Source of the DNA: a virus
Strand: one strand, 5' to 3'
Length of the DNA: 64,000 bases
IMG/VR virus record: IMGVR_UViG_3300007519_000018
Location: 1 to 64,000 of that record
Position numbers and translations under genes: made by a program. The notes under the pieces were generated by a model, which was not told where the DNA came from, did no database searches, and was given only the letters and a program-made list of their open reading frames with translations. Each line of letters begins with the position of its first letter. Position 1 is the first letter of the stretch. Below, piece by piece: positions 24,576-34,100 of this stretch.

Positions 24576-27500
24576 TCGCCAACCTCACGTAATGCCGCTT
24601 CGTACACTGGGCTATGACTATCTAAGGATTTGGAACCACGCATGTTTCGCATCCCCTGTTGAACGATGGGTCGGAGGGTGGCTTGGCGTGCGGAAACTTC
24701 ATCGTCCAAGCGAACAAGCAGTGCTTCCTCGACGTTACGGACACGACCGATTCGTGCGCCAGAATCCGTTGAGGAGGTGAGGTCTCTTCTACTGAAGAGA
24801 TCGATGCCATCCGCGTTCGTGTACCTGACGTTTACGCCCGCACGATCAAATCGAATCCGATCGGCATTTGCGGCGCGATGCTGGCGAAGCAGGTTTGCGC
24901 TTTTGATGTTTGGTAGGCGACCGTTTGAAAGCGACTCTAACAAGAAGTCGATTTCTGCATCGGACCATCCTGCTCTTTTTAGATTCTGTGCGGTTCCGCT
25001 CGCTTGGAAGTCGATATCTCCGCGACGCAATTCGAGCCTCTTCCAGCCAAGGGAATCGATCGGAACATCAATCCGCTCGATGTCCGCAATGTCGAATCCG
25101 CCAGCGATTGCTGTTTCCATTGGAATGTCTGCCGAACCAAAACTTCTTGGAAGACGTGTCATCATCCCGTTTTGTTCGACTTCGGGCGGCATGTCACGCA
25201 TCTGCACGCCACGAAAATCGCCGGTAAGTCCAGCGTGTAAAAGATTTCCCATCCGTAAGGCTGTATCGCCTTCGCCTCGTCTAGAAACTGCCAACTGGGA
25301 AGCGTAGCGACGAGGGTCGGTGTCGTTCAGGCGGGTCATCGCGGCGGGATCTCGGAGAATGTCGCCAAGAGCGTATGCCGACCTCATCGACACTTCCGGT
25401 CGGAGAACGATGTCTGACTCCCCATACGGGGAAAGAGGTCCATGTGGAGAGTCGCCACTGTGGTCGAAGAAGCCGGAGCGACGCAATGCGGGGAATCCGC
25501 CACGTCCGCTTCGCTCTAGGAGGTCGTCGACAATATTATCGTGTACGGCATGGGTGGCGTGTCCAATGAGTGGTCGACTATCGGGTGGCGCACCCGTCGG
25601 CCAGCCATTGTTCCGTTCGAATTCGGCCATCATCATTGAACGATCCGCCCGCGTTGGACTTCCTGTTTCAAGCAGGTCATTCAACTCGTCGGAAGAAACG
25701 CGGCTGCGAACCCGGCGGTCAACGCCCTCATGCCATTGCTCTGCCGCCTCGGCAACCTTTTTGGTGACAGCGTCGCTTCCTGATCGCTCGATGAAATCGC
25801 GAGTTTCCGGCGTCATCGAAAATTCACGACCATCTGCGGTGCGTAGGTTGTCGCTGAGGTCGCCGTCTGCAAGTCTGTCGGCGGTGAGGATCATGCTTGT
25901 CGCGGTGGAGCGGTCGAGCGTCTGGTCGCGGGCCGAAAAGTCTGGGTTGAACGGCTCGATGGAGTTGTCCGCAAAGCCTCGATCCATGTCATTGCGACGC
26001 TTGATCATTTTTGTTCGGACAGCAGAATCTTGGCTGAAGTGAGACCTGACGTGACGGGGTTGTTCAACCTGCCGACCACGAAGGACTCTTTCTAGGTCAG
26101 AGCGTTCACGCATTTCGGCGACGCTTCCCGGATTGCCCCATTCGGACATGTCTCCGAGTAGCCGACCAGCGAAGTCGGAGGATGATTCCTGACGCGAAGG
26201 AATCATGGTTTGGACTCCGTCGACGTCTTCGACGACGTCGAACGAGCCGGGGGGCAGGGTGAGTTTAGAATTTTCTCCGTCCTCATTTTCGCGCCACATT
26301 CCACGCGATCCCTTCGGCACAACTATTTTTGTGCGGTTTCCGGAATTCGCGTAGTCGATGTTGCTTTCCTCGCGGGAAGAAACTACTTGCAGTTCTACGA
26401 AACCTCTGGACCTCTTTGACCGCAGTCCATCGAGTAGGAGTTGGAAACTCCGTCCGTCCTCCGCTTCGATGTAGGTGTCGATCGGGATCAGGTCGTCGCC
26501 GTCGTCAAATATGACGTATCCTTCAACAGTTTCAGATACTGGGTTCCGTTCCATCGCATCCAAAACAGGAAGAATGGTTTCGGCAATTTCTTTTGAAGGA
26601 GATGGATGTGGGCCAGTGTTGTCCACTTCCTGCCCGCGAACCTCTGCCGCTCGCTTAACCGCATCTTCGAGGTCGGTTCCACCATGAACGTAACTTTTGT
26701 TCCGTTCCTTTAGGTCTTTGGTCATTGCGGCTTGTTCGACATTGTTCATGGAGCGCATCGCTTCCATCGACTGCTCCGAACCGTGCCCTGCTGGATCCTC
26801 TGTCCACGATTTTGGCGCATCCGGGTAGCGTCCGGGAATGCTTTGTTCGGTTTGGATCATCGCCTGCCGATAGCGGTCATCGTCGTAAATTTCGTCGTCG
26901 TCGCCAGCATTCTTTTTGTAAGGCTTCTTCGACTTGCGGAAAATTTTTCCAGAATCGTTCCGTTCAAATTTGCTGGAACGTTCTTGCCTGATTTTATCGC
27001 TGGCGTTACGGCGTCGAGCATTCTCGTCGGCGATCTGCGCCATTCCCTTTGACGCCATCCACAGGCGTGCGGTGTCGTCGTCGTCTAATTGCTCTCCGGC
27101 GTCAATTCGTTCGAGCAGTTGATCGGCGTCAGTCTGTAAGACCTTAAATCTGCCATCTAGGCCGTCGGCGCCCAACTGACTGTAAGGGACGTCAGGCCAT
27201 CCCCATGTTCTGGCAATTGATTTGCGTGGAATCTCTTGGTTGCCGCCTCTCTTGTCATCAGGTCGACCGCCGTGGCGGGCAATGAAGTAACGCTCCATGA
27301 GATCCCATGGTCCCTGAGTCGAAAGAATTTCTCCCGTTTCCTTATCAACCATCCATGTAATTTCACTTGGAATGATGCTCAGTTCCGTGTCGTCCGGAAC
27401 GGGTGAGCCCGGAGGGCTGTTCGGTGGATTCGTGGCAGGGATGTTGGGTGGGGTTGGCGGGGGTGTATTTCCCGGAGGTGCAGGCGACCATTTCGGAGGT

Positions 27501-29614
27501 CCGGATGGAGTTACGGGCGAGTTGATATCCGACTTCCCATTCATCCACTCGATTTGCTGATCAATCAGATCACTGTCGATGACGCCCATTTTCTGAAGAG
27601 CACGAAGTTCGGTCATGCCCTCCATGAGCATGACTGCAAGGGTGATCCCTGATTCTTGTCTGAGCGGGCCCTCTCCGTTTTCTCCCCAGAATTCCTTGAC
27701 TTTGTCTTGGTAGTATTTACCGGACAGGATGTGAAGCATGCTTCCTTCGAAGGCATGGATGCCGACGGGAGGAAAACCCTCCGGCAGGTATTCCGCTGGA
27801 AGGAGACCCTGTATGACGCTGTTCAATGCCTCCCCCCACTGCTCGTTACTCCACTGATCAGGTGGATCCGTCAAAGCCACCACCCCATTTTTACCCACCG
27901 CATAGGTGACACCACGATTGTTCCAATCGTCAATGACCAGTTTCTGAACAGCGGCGTACTGCTGCAGATGGCCCATTTCGTGGTAACCAATATGTCGCGC
28001 CTGCGCTTGGAGCGATCCATGCCGCGCGGCAGAAAGGTCAGACGCGTACCTGTCCTTCCAACGCTCTAGATCGATCTCGCCCTGAAAGAATTCTTGAAGC
28101 GCCTGCCATTGCTGACCCTCGCTGCCGGTTCCATCCGTTGAGACGATCCTGATCTTTCCGTCGTCCAGATAGAAGGCTCCATCATCATCGATCATTGGTC
28201 GCAGAACTTGGACGAGCGGGTTGACCTCCATGGTCATGCCGAAACCAGTAGTGTTTTGGTAACTAATTGGAGAGAGTTCCGCTTCGGTCAACCAGTAATT
28301 TTCGAGATTCCCATTTTCGCGACCGGCATCGTATGGCCTGAAAGTTATTTTTTTGAGGAGGCGCACTGATTCAGGGTCGTCATGGAACTCGTGGAGGATG
28401 GACTCAAGAGTCCCTCTGAGTACATCGTGATGTCGATCAACGAGGATCTCCACCATCTTTGCCGCGTCCGCTGGGTCAACTGACGGATCAACGTAGTCGA
28501 GGTAATCCTGACGAAGCCTCGCATCCAGATTCTGGAGATTCTCCAAAAGAGTTTTGTTCGGGTCGTAGACGGAATCTCCAAAAATGCCGGAGAACAAGCC
28601 TTCGAATTCGACATCCCACATGCCGTTGTTCCTCAGACCCAAAATGGTGTCCCACAAGTCTGCGTTTAGGTCGGTATCACCAGTTGCAGACACCATCTTT
28701 CGCAACGTGTCCAGCGCTGCATCTTTTTCCGCAAGCCGTTGATCGAAAACGCTTTTTGGGGCAAGCATCTGCGAGGCCGCTTCCATTGCGCGCCTGTTGG
28801 AAGCAAAACGCGGATCATCCGCATCAGCTTCCAGCATCTCCATGTACCGCCCCATCGCTACATGGTTGTTGAACCAACTACCTACACGACCAAGCCGTCG
28901 GATGGCGGATACTGGGGCCACGAAACAGTTGGTCCCGAACTCGTCCGTGAACTGGTTTGCTGCCGGAGTTCCGGGAGGACAACGGAATTTTCCTAGTTCG
29001 TCGACGATGACACCAATTGCTCTCGCTGAGCGGGAACCGAGACTGCCGCCGGGGACAACTGAGCCGATGCTCCTACCGAGAGCTTTCGTTTCCACTCCGT
29101 CAGGAAGAGACTTGACGTTTACCGTTCGCTTCGAATCTTCGATCCTTGCGCCAGTTCTTGGGTCCGCTTCGTATTCGTTGACAATAATTTTCGGCGTCTT
29201 TTTTTTGAAGGCAAGCGCCTCCATCATCCCCAATCGCCGCTCGTCTGGTCGAAGTTCCTTGGGGGGAGAAACCCACCCGAAGTTTGGTTCATCGCCCTTG
29301 CGGAGCATATCCTTTGCGGTCACATGCAATTTTAGAACATCGCCGGGTTGACGCGTCTTGTTCGGCGCAAACCTTACTTCTGGTATGGTCTCCTTGACAC
29401 CGGAACCGGCGGTCCTCTTCTGGGACTCCTTGTCGTTCCCGCCGACGGCGTCGCCGATGAGCGCTTTGACGGACCACTCTGCATCAATCTCTGATCTGGT
29501 GCTGGAGATTGCAGCGTGAATACGGAACTGTTGGCCTAGCCACTCGTAATCACGACGGTGGGTGCCTAAAACTCGTTCCGAATGTATATATCTGGTGGCT
29601 CGGGTTAGGGCCAT
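24572..29614 (-). CDS. 1680-residue modular head-operon protein with HExGH metalloprotease-like domain
   Basis: The longest protein in the window. After a unique N-terminal part comes KALGRSIGSVVPGG, then the cysteine element KFRCPPGTPAANQF...NCFV (about 205-235), also seen in the 652-residue protein. A large globular part follows with YHEMGHLQQYAAVQ (HExGH near 543-548) and a later GMTELRALQKMG. A Pro-rich linker near 720-760 separates it from a disordered region with GLRSKRSRG. Toward the C-terminus, IVLRPEVSMRSAYALGD and METAIAGGFDIADIERIDVP resemble the conserved core of actinobacterial DUF3626-type proteins, from memory. Zn-peptidase plus a second possible catalytic domain would make it a multi-effector. 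The virion location is inferred from its place between protease and capsid genes. Confidence 0.55.
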   Translation of the reverse strand: MALTRATRYIHSERVLGTHRRDYEWLGQQFRIHAAISSTRSEIDAEWSVKALIGDAVGGNDKESQKRTAGSGVKETIPEVRFAPNKTRQPGDVLKLHVTAKDMLRKGDEPNFGWVSPPKELRPDERRLGMMEALAFKKKTPKIIVNEYEADPRTGARIEDSKRTVNVKSLPDGVETKALGRSIGSVVPGGSLGSRSARAIGVIVDELGKFRCPPGTPAANQFTDEFGTNCFVAPVSAIRRLGRVGSWFNNHVAMGRYMEMLEADADDPRFASNRRAMEAASQMLAPKSVFDQRLAEKDAALDTLRKMVSATGDTDLNADLWDTILGLRNNGMWDVEFEGLFSGIFGDSVYDPNKTLLENLQNLDARLRQDYLDYVDPSVDPADAAKMVEILVDRHHDVLRGTLESILHEFHDDPESVRLLKKITFRPYDAGRENGNLENYWLTEAELSPISYQNTTGFGMTMEVNPLVQVLRPMIDDDGAFYLDDGKIRIVSTDGTGSEGQQWQALQEFFQGEIDLERWKDRYASDLSAARHGSLQAQARHIGYHEMGHLQQYAAVQKLVIDDWNNRGVTYAVGKNGVVALTDPPDQWSNEQWGEALNSVIQGLLPAEYLPEGFPPVGIHAFEGSMLHILSGKYYQDKVKEFWGENGEGPLRQESGITLAVMLMEGMTELRALQKMGVIDSDLIDQQIEWMNGKSDINSPVTPSGPPKWSPAPPGNTPPPTPPNIPATNPPNSPPGSPVPDDTELSIIPSEITWMVDKETGEILSTQGPWDLMERYFIARHGGRPDDKRGGNQEIPRKSIARTWGWPDVPYSQLGADGLDGRFKVLQTDADQLLERIDAGEQLDDDDTARLWMASKGMAQIADENARRRNASDKIRQERSSKFERNDSGKIFRKSKKPYKKNAGDDDEIYDDDRYRQAMIQTEQSIPGRYPDAPKSWTEDPAGHGSEQSMEAMRSMNNVEQAAMTKDLKERNKSYVHGGTDLEDAVKRAAEVRGQEVDNTGPHPSPSKEIAETILPVLDAMERNPVSETVEGYVIFDDGDDLIPIDTYIEAEDGRSFQLLLDGLRSKRSRGFVELQVVSSREESNIDYANSGNRTKIVVPKGSRGMWRENEDGENSKLTLPPGSFDVVEDVDGVQTMIPSRQESSSDFAGRLLGDMSEWGNPGSVAEMRERSDLERVLRGRQVEQPRHVRSHFSQDSAVRTKMIKRRNDMDRGFADNSIEPFNPDFSARDQTLDRSTATSMILTADRLADGDLSDNLRTADGREFSMTPETRDFIERSGSDAVTKKVAEAAEQWHEGVDRRVRSRVSSDELNDLLETGSPTRADRSMMMAEFERNNGWPTGAPPDSRPLIGHATHAVHDNIVDDLLERSGRGGFPALRRSGFFDHSGDSPHGPLSPYGESDIVLRPEVSMRSAYALGDILRDPAAMTRLNDTDPRRYASQLAVSRRGEGDTALRMGNLLHAGLTGDFRGVQMRDMPPEVEQNGMMTRLPRSFGSADIPMETAIAGGFDIADIERIDVPIDSLGWKRLELRRGDIDFQASGTAQNLKRAGWSDAEIDFLLESLSNGRLPNIKSANLLRQHRAANADRIRFDRAGVNVRYTNADGIDLFSRRDLTSSTDSGARIGRVRNVEEALLVRLDDEVSARQATLRPIVQQGMRNMRGSKSLDSHSPVYEAALREVGE

Positions 29615-29637
29615 TGGGACCCACTCTTTCCCGGCGC

Positions 29638-30990
29638 TCAGGCGAGACCGTCGACGTCGCCGTCCTCGTTGGTTAGCATTTCGAACTCCGCAATCGACTG
29701 CATGAACGCGGCATCAACGTCCGAAAGGACATCTGCCTTCTTTGAGGCCGACCAGTTGGCGGGAAGCATGTCTTCCTTGCCCATTTCACGAGCGCGCTTC
29801 ATGATGTGCTTCTTCGCCGTCTCCTTGTCGGCTGCGCGACCGTGGGCCATGATGGCGTTACGGAGATCGTCGACGTTGGAGATAGGGAACGAACCGTCAG
29901 ACATGGCGAGGCCCTCTTTGGCCATCTCCTCACGCTGTTCCTCGTTGAAGGCGCGCTTGAGGGCGATCTCTGCGGCTTCCGCCTCGATTTCTTCTGCCTC
30001 GTCCGGCTCGTAAGCGTCGTATCCAAGAACCTCGCCGTCGAGGGCGACGAACACGTCGTACGACTTTCCGTCAATTCCATCAATCTCGACTGCGTAGCAG
30101 TCAAAACCTTCGAAGGTGTCTGGTTCGACCGCCATCACTGAACCATCGAGCCCGTCGAGGCTTTTCACTGCGATATCGCATGCCTCGGTGAAGCCGATAA
30201 GTTCCGTTTCCTCGTACAAAGACTTCTGCTCGAAAACTGAATCGTCGAGGCGATGGAAGGCGAGAACTTCGCCCGTAGTTCCTTCCATGTAGACCTCGAT
30301 CGCTCGCCCATCCTTGACTTGAAGATCGACGATGTAGACGTCGCTGCTCTGGGCGTAGCCGGAATCAATAACCGTTCCGTCGAACTCGGCCTCCGCTTTG
30401 CCTTCAATCTCGATGAGACCCGGCATCCCCTTCTCCGACATGCACCCGCCCGGGCAGTCGTCGCACATGCCGCTGCTTCCGGAGTAAACCTTGCGATCGA
30501 TTGCGCAAAGGAATCCGGATTTACCGACGTTTGCTGTTTTCTTGCCCATCGTATTCAGGCGACGCTTGCGGGCATCACCCATCCAGCGCTTGGCGACGGG
30601 GGCGTCCTCTTCGTCTTCGTCGTCTTCGTCGTCTTCGTCGTCTACGGCGGTGTCGTCGTCGGTCTCGGGATCTGACTCGACGTCGGTGGCGTCTTCCTCG
30701 TCGGCCTCGGGATCAACGTCGGGGGCGTCCTCGTCTTCCTCTTCTTCGTCGTCAATTTCAGAGCCAACGGCGGCGAGTGCCTTTTCCACCAACTCGTCCT
30801 CGTCGTCGATTTCTTCCATTTCCTCATCGGAAACTGGAACCATCTTCATGGAAACGGGTATTGCTCCGCACTTTCCACAGACTTTCGCGCCCGCCGTGTA
30901 TCCGCACTCATCTCCACTGAGACCTTTTGCGCACTTAAGAACACCACCGTCAGCGTCAATCTTGACAACTGCTTTCTCGTCGTAACTCAT
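29638..30990 (-). CDS. acidic head-associated protein with zinc ribbon and PepSY-like repeats
   Basis: A 450-residue protein starting at ATG 30990 with AAGGAG upstream. An N-terminal four-Cys ribbon (CAKG..ECGY...CGKCG) is followed by an extremely acidic stretch (about residues 65-150, runs such as DDEDDEDDEDEED). Then come a Cys-rich CDDCPGGC motif and two PepSY-like halves (IEVYMEGTTGEVLAFHR; YDVFVALDGEVLGYD). The C-terminus SDGSFPISNVDDLRNAI, then AKKHIMKRAREMG and LPANW, matches the small domain called DUF6582 as I remember it from phage head proteins. It sits directly after the prohead protease, where scaffold or protease regulators lie. The acidic region may act as scaffold. Confidence 0.65.
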   Translation of the reverse strand: MSYDEKAVVKIDADGGVLKCAKGLSGDECGYTAGAKVCGKCGAIPVSMKMVPVSDEEMEEIDDEDELVEKALAAVGSEIDDEEEEDEDAPDVDPEADEEDATDVESDPETDDDTAVDDEDDEDDEDEEDAPVAKRWMGDARKRRLNTMGKKTANVGKSGFLCAIDRKVYSGSSGMCDDCPGGCMSEKGMPGLIEIEGKAEAEFDGTVIDSGYAQSSDVYIVDLQVKDGRAIEVYMEGTTGEVLAFHRLDDSVFEQKSLYEETELIGFTEACDIAVKSLDGLDGSVMAVEPDTFEGFDCYAVEIDGIDGKSYDVFVALDGEVLGYDAYEPDEAEEIEAEAAEIALKRAFNEEQREEMAKEGLAMSDGSFPISNVDDLRNAIMAHGRAADKETAKKHIMKRAREMGKEDMLPANWSASKKADVLSDVDAAFMQSIAEFEMLTNEDGDVDGLA

Positions 30991-31174
30991 CGTTGCTGGC
31001 TCCTTACAGTGCATGTTCTTGAGTAGACAATCATTTTGAAAATACTACACCTTCACATGGCATCATAGCCTTAAGGCGTGGAGACCACGCAGAAGTATTT
31101 GGGGTAATTTTCACTAAGACCGTTTGTCAAATTGTACCCTAGATTGGTGTTGGTTGAGGGGAAAGCCCAAATAA
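30991..31174 (-). promoter_or_regulatory. 184-base gap with inverted repeat and candidate promoter
   Basis: The gap between protease and the acidic head gene holds GCGTGG-AGA-CCACGC at 31076-31090 and, on the minus strand, TACAAT directly followed by TTGACA (31136-31125). TTGACA could be a -35, but its -10 at the right distance is poor; TACAAT could be a -10 of its own. The hairpin has only a weak T run. It may allow separate expression of the acidic protein. Confidence 0.35.
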
Positions 31175-34100
31175 TCAATTGTTCGGGATGCTGACAGTCC
31201 TTCCTTGAGAGTTTGTCCTCTCCTGTGTCCGGCTAGTTATTTCTTCAGTTGTCCCCGTTATGAATGTTCCCATCGCTGCTTCAGCAAAAATATCAAGGAG
31301 CCTCGTGAAAATGTCTACCCTTGATCCGCCTGTTTCCATTTGTCGATCGACCACGACCATGAGGGCGTCCATTATCTGGTCTACCTCGTCTTGGGTGACC
31401 GTAACTGTTCCGACGTTCGTCCTGCGGTCACCAAGTTTTCCGGAGTCTTGACGGCCCATAATGCCCTGCAAGAGTCTAAGCGCGTCAGATGTTTGTCTGT
31501 CGCTGCTTGAGCGTGCTTCTCTAATTTCCTTGTCGAGAGAATCTTCAATCTTTTTGAAGAATGTTGCCTCTTCAATAATCTGGGTGCGACCCTTTTTCTC
31601 GGAGCGAAGGCCGCCAACGCTTCTCGAATTCGCATATTCCTGAACAGATTCACTTGGCTTATAGTTGCGCATTGAGCGCATGCCAGCCTCTGAAAGGAAA
31701 CGCGCAGCCCCCGTTCCGGTATTAGGGATATCGTCTTCATCAATCCCGCCGACCCGGAGGGCAGCGGCCGAGTCGCCCTGCTCGATGGCGCCATTACGTT
31801 GGTAGCCGTCGACCATCTCGCCAATAACCGTATTCAACGATCGTGCCGCTTGCATACTCGCAGACTCTTTTGCTGTGAGTTCCCTGCCTTGGAACTGCTC
31901 CATGTATTCATCGAGCGTGGCTTGCATTGATTCGAGCATCGTCATCGTGACCTCGTCGCCCTCGTTGGTAAGATCAGAAAGAGCATCCCAAACCTCTTGA
32001 TGATCCTCTGATGCATCACCGTCAGCAACGGCGTCGGCGAGACGTGTTTGGTTCCCTGAGACACGTTTGTCAACTTTAGATAGATCCCGTTTGCGTTGTT
32101 CCGTCCATTGGGCCGGGGAGATTTCTGGCGACTGTTCCTCTGGAACTGCGTCTCCAGTGGGCTGTTCGGGTGGAGCGGATGGACTTGGTGCTGGCGGAGT
32201 ATTGGCCAATTCCTGAGTGATTTGACGTCGCCGAGACTGGCGTTCTTCCCTGCGCTCCTGCTCCTCTATCTTCTTGCCTATTTCTGTGGAAAGGCGCCGG
32301 AAATCGACTTCCTTCATGCCGCTCTTCTTGGGAGAATAAAAAGCATAGAGTTCGTCAAACTGCTGATCTGGGGGTAGTTCATCCCATCCTTCGGGTTTGA
32401 TTTCTTCCCACTTTTTGCCCACATTTTGGCTGTTTGCAATTCTGGTACCCATTGGGCGCCCGGGCCGGTTGGCTGTTTCTGCTACAGCCGACGAACGCTC
32501 CTCCGGGCCGGGTCGCTTACTGGAACGGAGACCGCTTCCGCGCGCCGACTGCGCTCCGTCAAGAATTGACCACCCCTTGGGGGAGATGTCGTCAACTTCT
32601 AGACCAGCAAACCGATCCCTGATGGGCGGCTCGGATTCAGACTGGCCCCATTCCAGAAGGCTGGACATGTTGCGCTTTGTCATGCCGGGAGGTGTTGGTC
32701 TTTTACCAGCAAAACCACCGCCCTTCTTGAGATTGGGTGATTCGTATGTCCCATTTGGCGACAGGGCGGCAAAGTCGATTATGTCTTTTGCCGCACGCAT
32801 GGGGGCTGGGACTTCGCTGGACTCGTTCCGCTTTGCGTACTCGTTGAACCCTGACTGAATTCTTTGAGCCAAATCTTGAGGCATCTTTTCAGAGTTGCCT
32901 TGGAGCCATTTGTCGAGTTCGGAAAACGCTGTAATTCCCTGAGCATTTTTCTGCTCCCGTTCCAATGAGCGACGAATGTCGCCGCGCTCATCAGCGTTGA
33001 GTTTCAGGGAGACGCCGTTTTCTGGAATCCGAGAGTTGCTCCGGGGTCCCATGGAGTTCATTTTCTGACGGTCCGGGTCGAGATTGCCGTCAACCCATTT
33101 TCCGTTCCTTGCTCCACCCTTCATCCGTGAAAGAAAGTCCGACAGTTCAAGGATGGAACCCGAATCATCGTCGCCAATGCGAGAGTTCAGGGTGTCGATA
33201 GCAATCTGCAAATTTGAACGATCAATTATCGACGGTCCTGTTTTGGGGTCGATCTGAGATGCGAGCGATCGCAGCGTATCTGCTACCGGTCGGTCAAGTG
33301 ATGCGTTGTCGACAAAATCCTGAAGCGTCTCAGCGTAGGAGATACGATCACGTGCAGGCGCCGCCAATTCGATCTGATCGCTGTTCTTCCGCGACCTCAT
33401 TCCACGTCCACGATTTTTCCGAGTAAACCACTCTGCCGCCTCGTTCACTCCGTCGCGAAGTTTTTTGCTTTTATCTCTAGTGCTGTAAGGGCTATTGTTT
33501 GCGGCGCCGGTCAAGGTTGGTTGTTGGACGAATTCTCTCGCCTCGTCAGCCGACGGGATTCTTTCATTGATCCAACTGATGTCCTCTTCAAGAATGGACC
33601 GCTCGACTCGATTGTCATCAAGATCGTTGATCGCCTCAAGCGTCTGATCCATGTAGTAGGCGTAGTCGCCCTCTTCGATCACGTCGGCGTCGAAGTTGTC
33701 TTTTAGCCACTTTTCTGCCGCCGCCTCCGGATTACTTGAGTTGCGGATCTCATCAAGTTCATATTTGTTCATTGACAGAGAGCGAGTAGCGGAACGCAGT
33801 TGATCGCGCATATCGCTTTCGTCTTTATTCAGATCACTGAGTTTCTCCTCGACCTGCTCTGCGTAATCAGCCAAGTCGTCAACGTGATTGCTGATTGAAG
33901 AAATTCGATCTTCGGATTCCCCAAGTTCGGACAAGTCGTCTAGGAACCATGATTCGTAATTATCTGAAAGGCGTTGAGCGTCTTCTGGGGTGAACTTGTC
34001 TGCTCCACCCAATCGATTTGCCAATATGGCTGTCGCCAGTTCCGTATTGGAACGACCTTGTTCTGTTTCAAGAATAGACATTGCCCATAAGTCGTCGTAC

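Noticed and set aside
30491-30985. Ser-rich plus-strand open frame
   Set aside because: It is the antisense of the Asp/Glu-rich tract of the acidic head protein.
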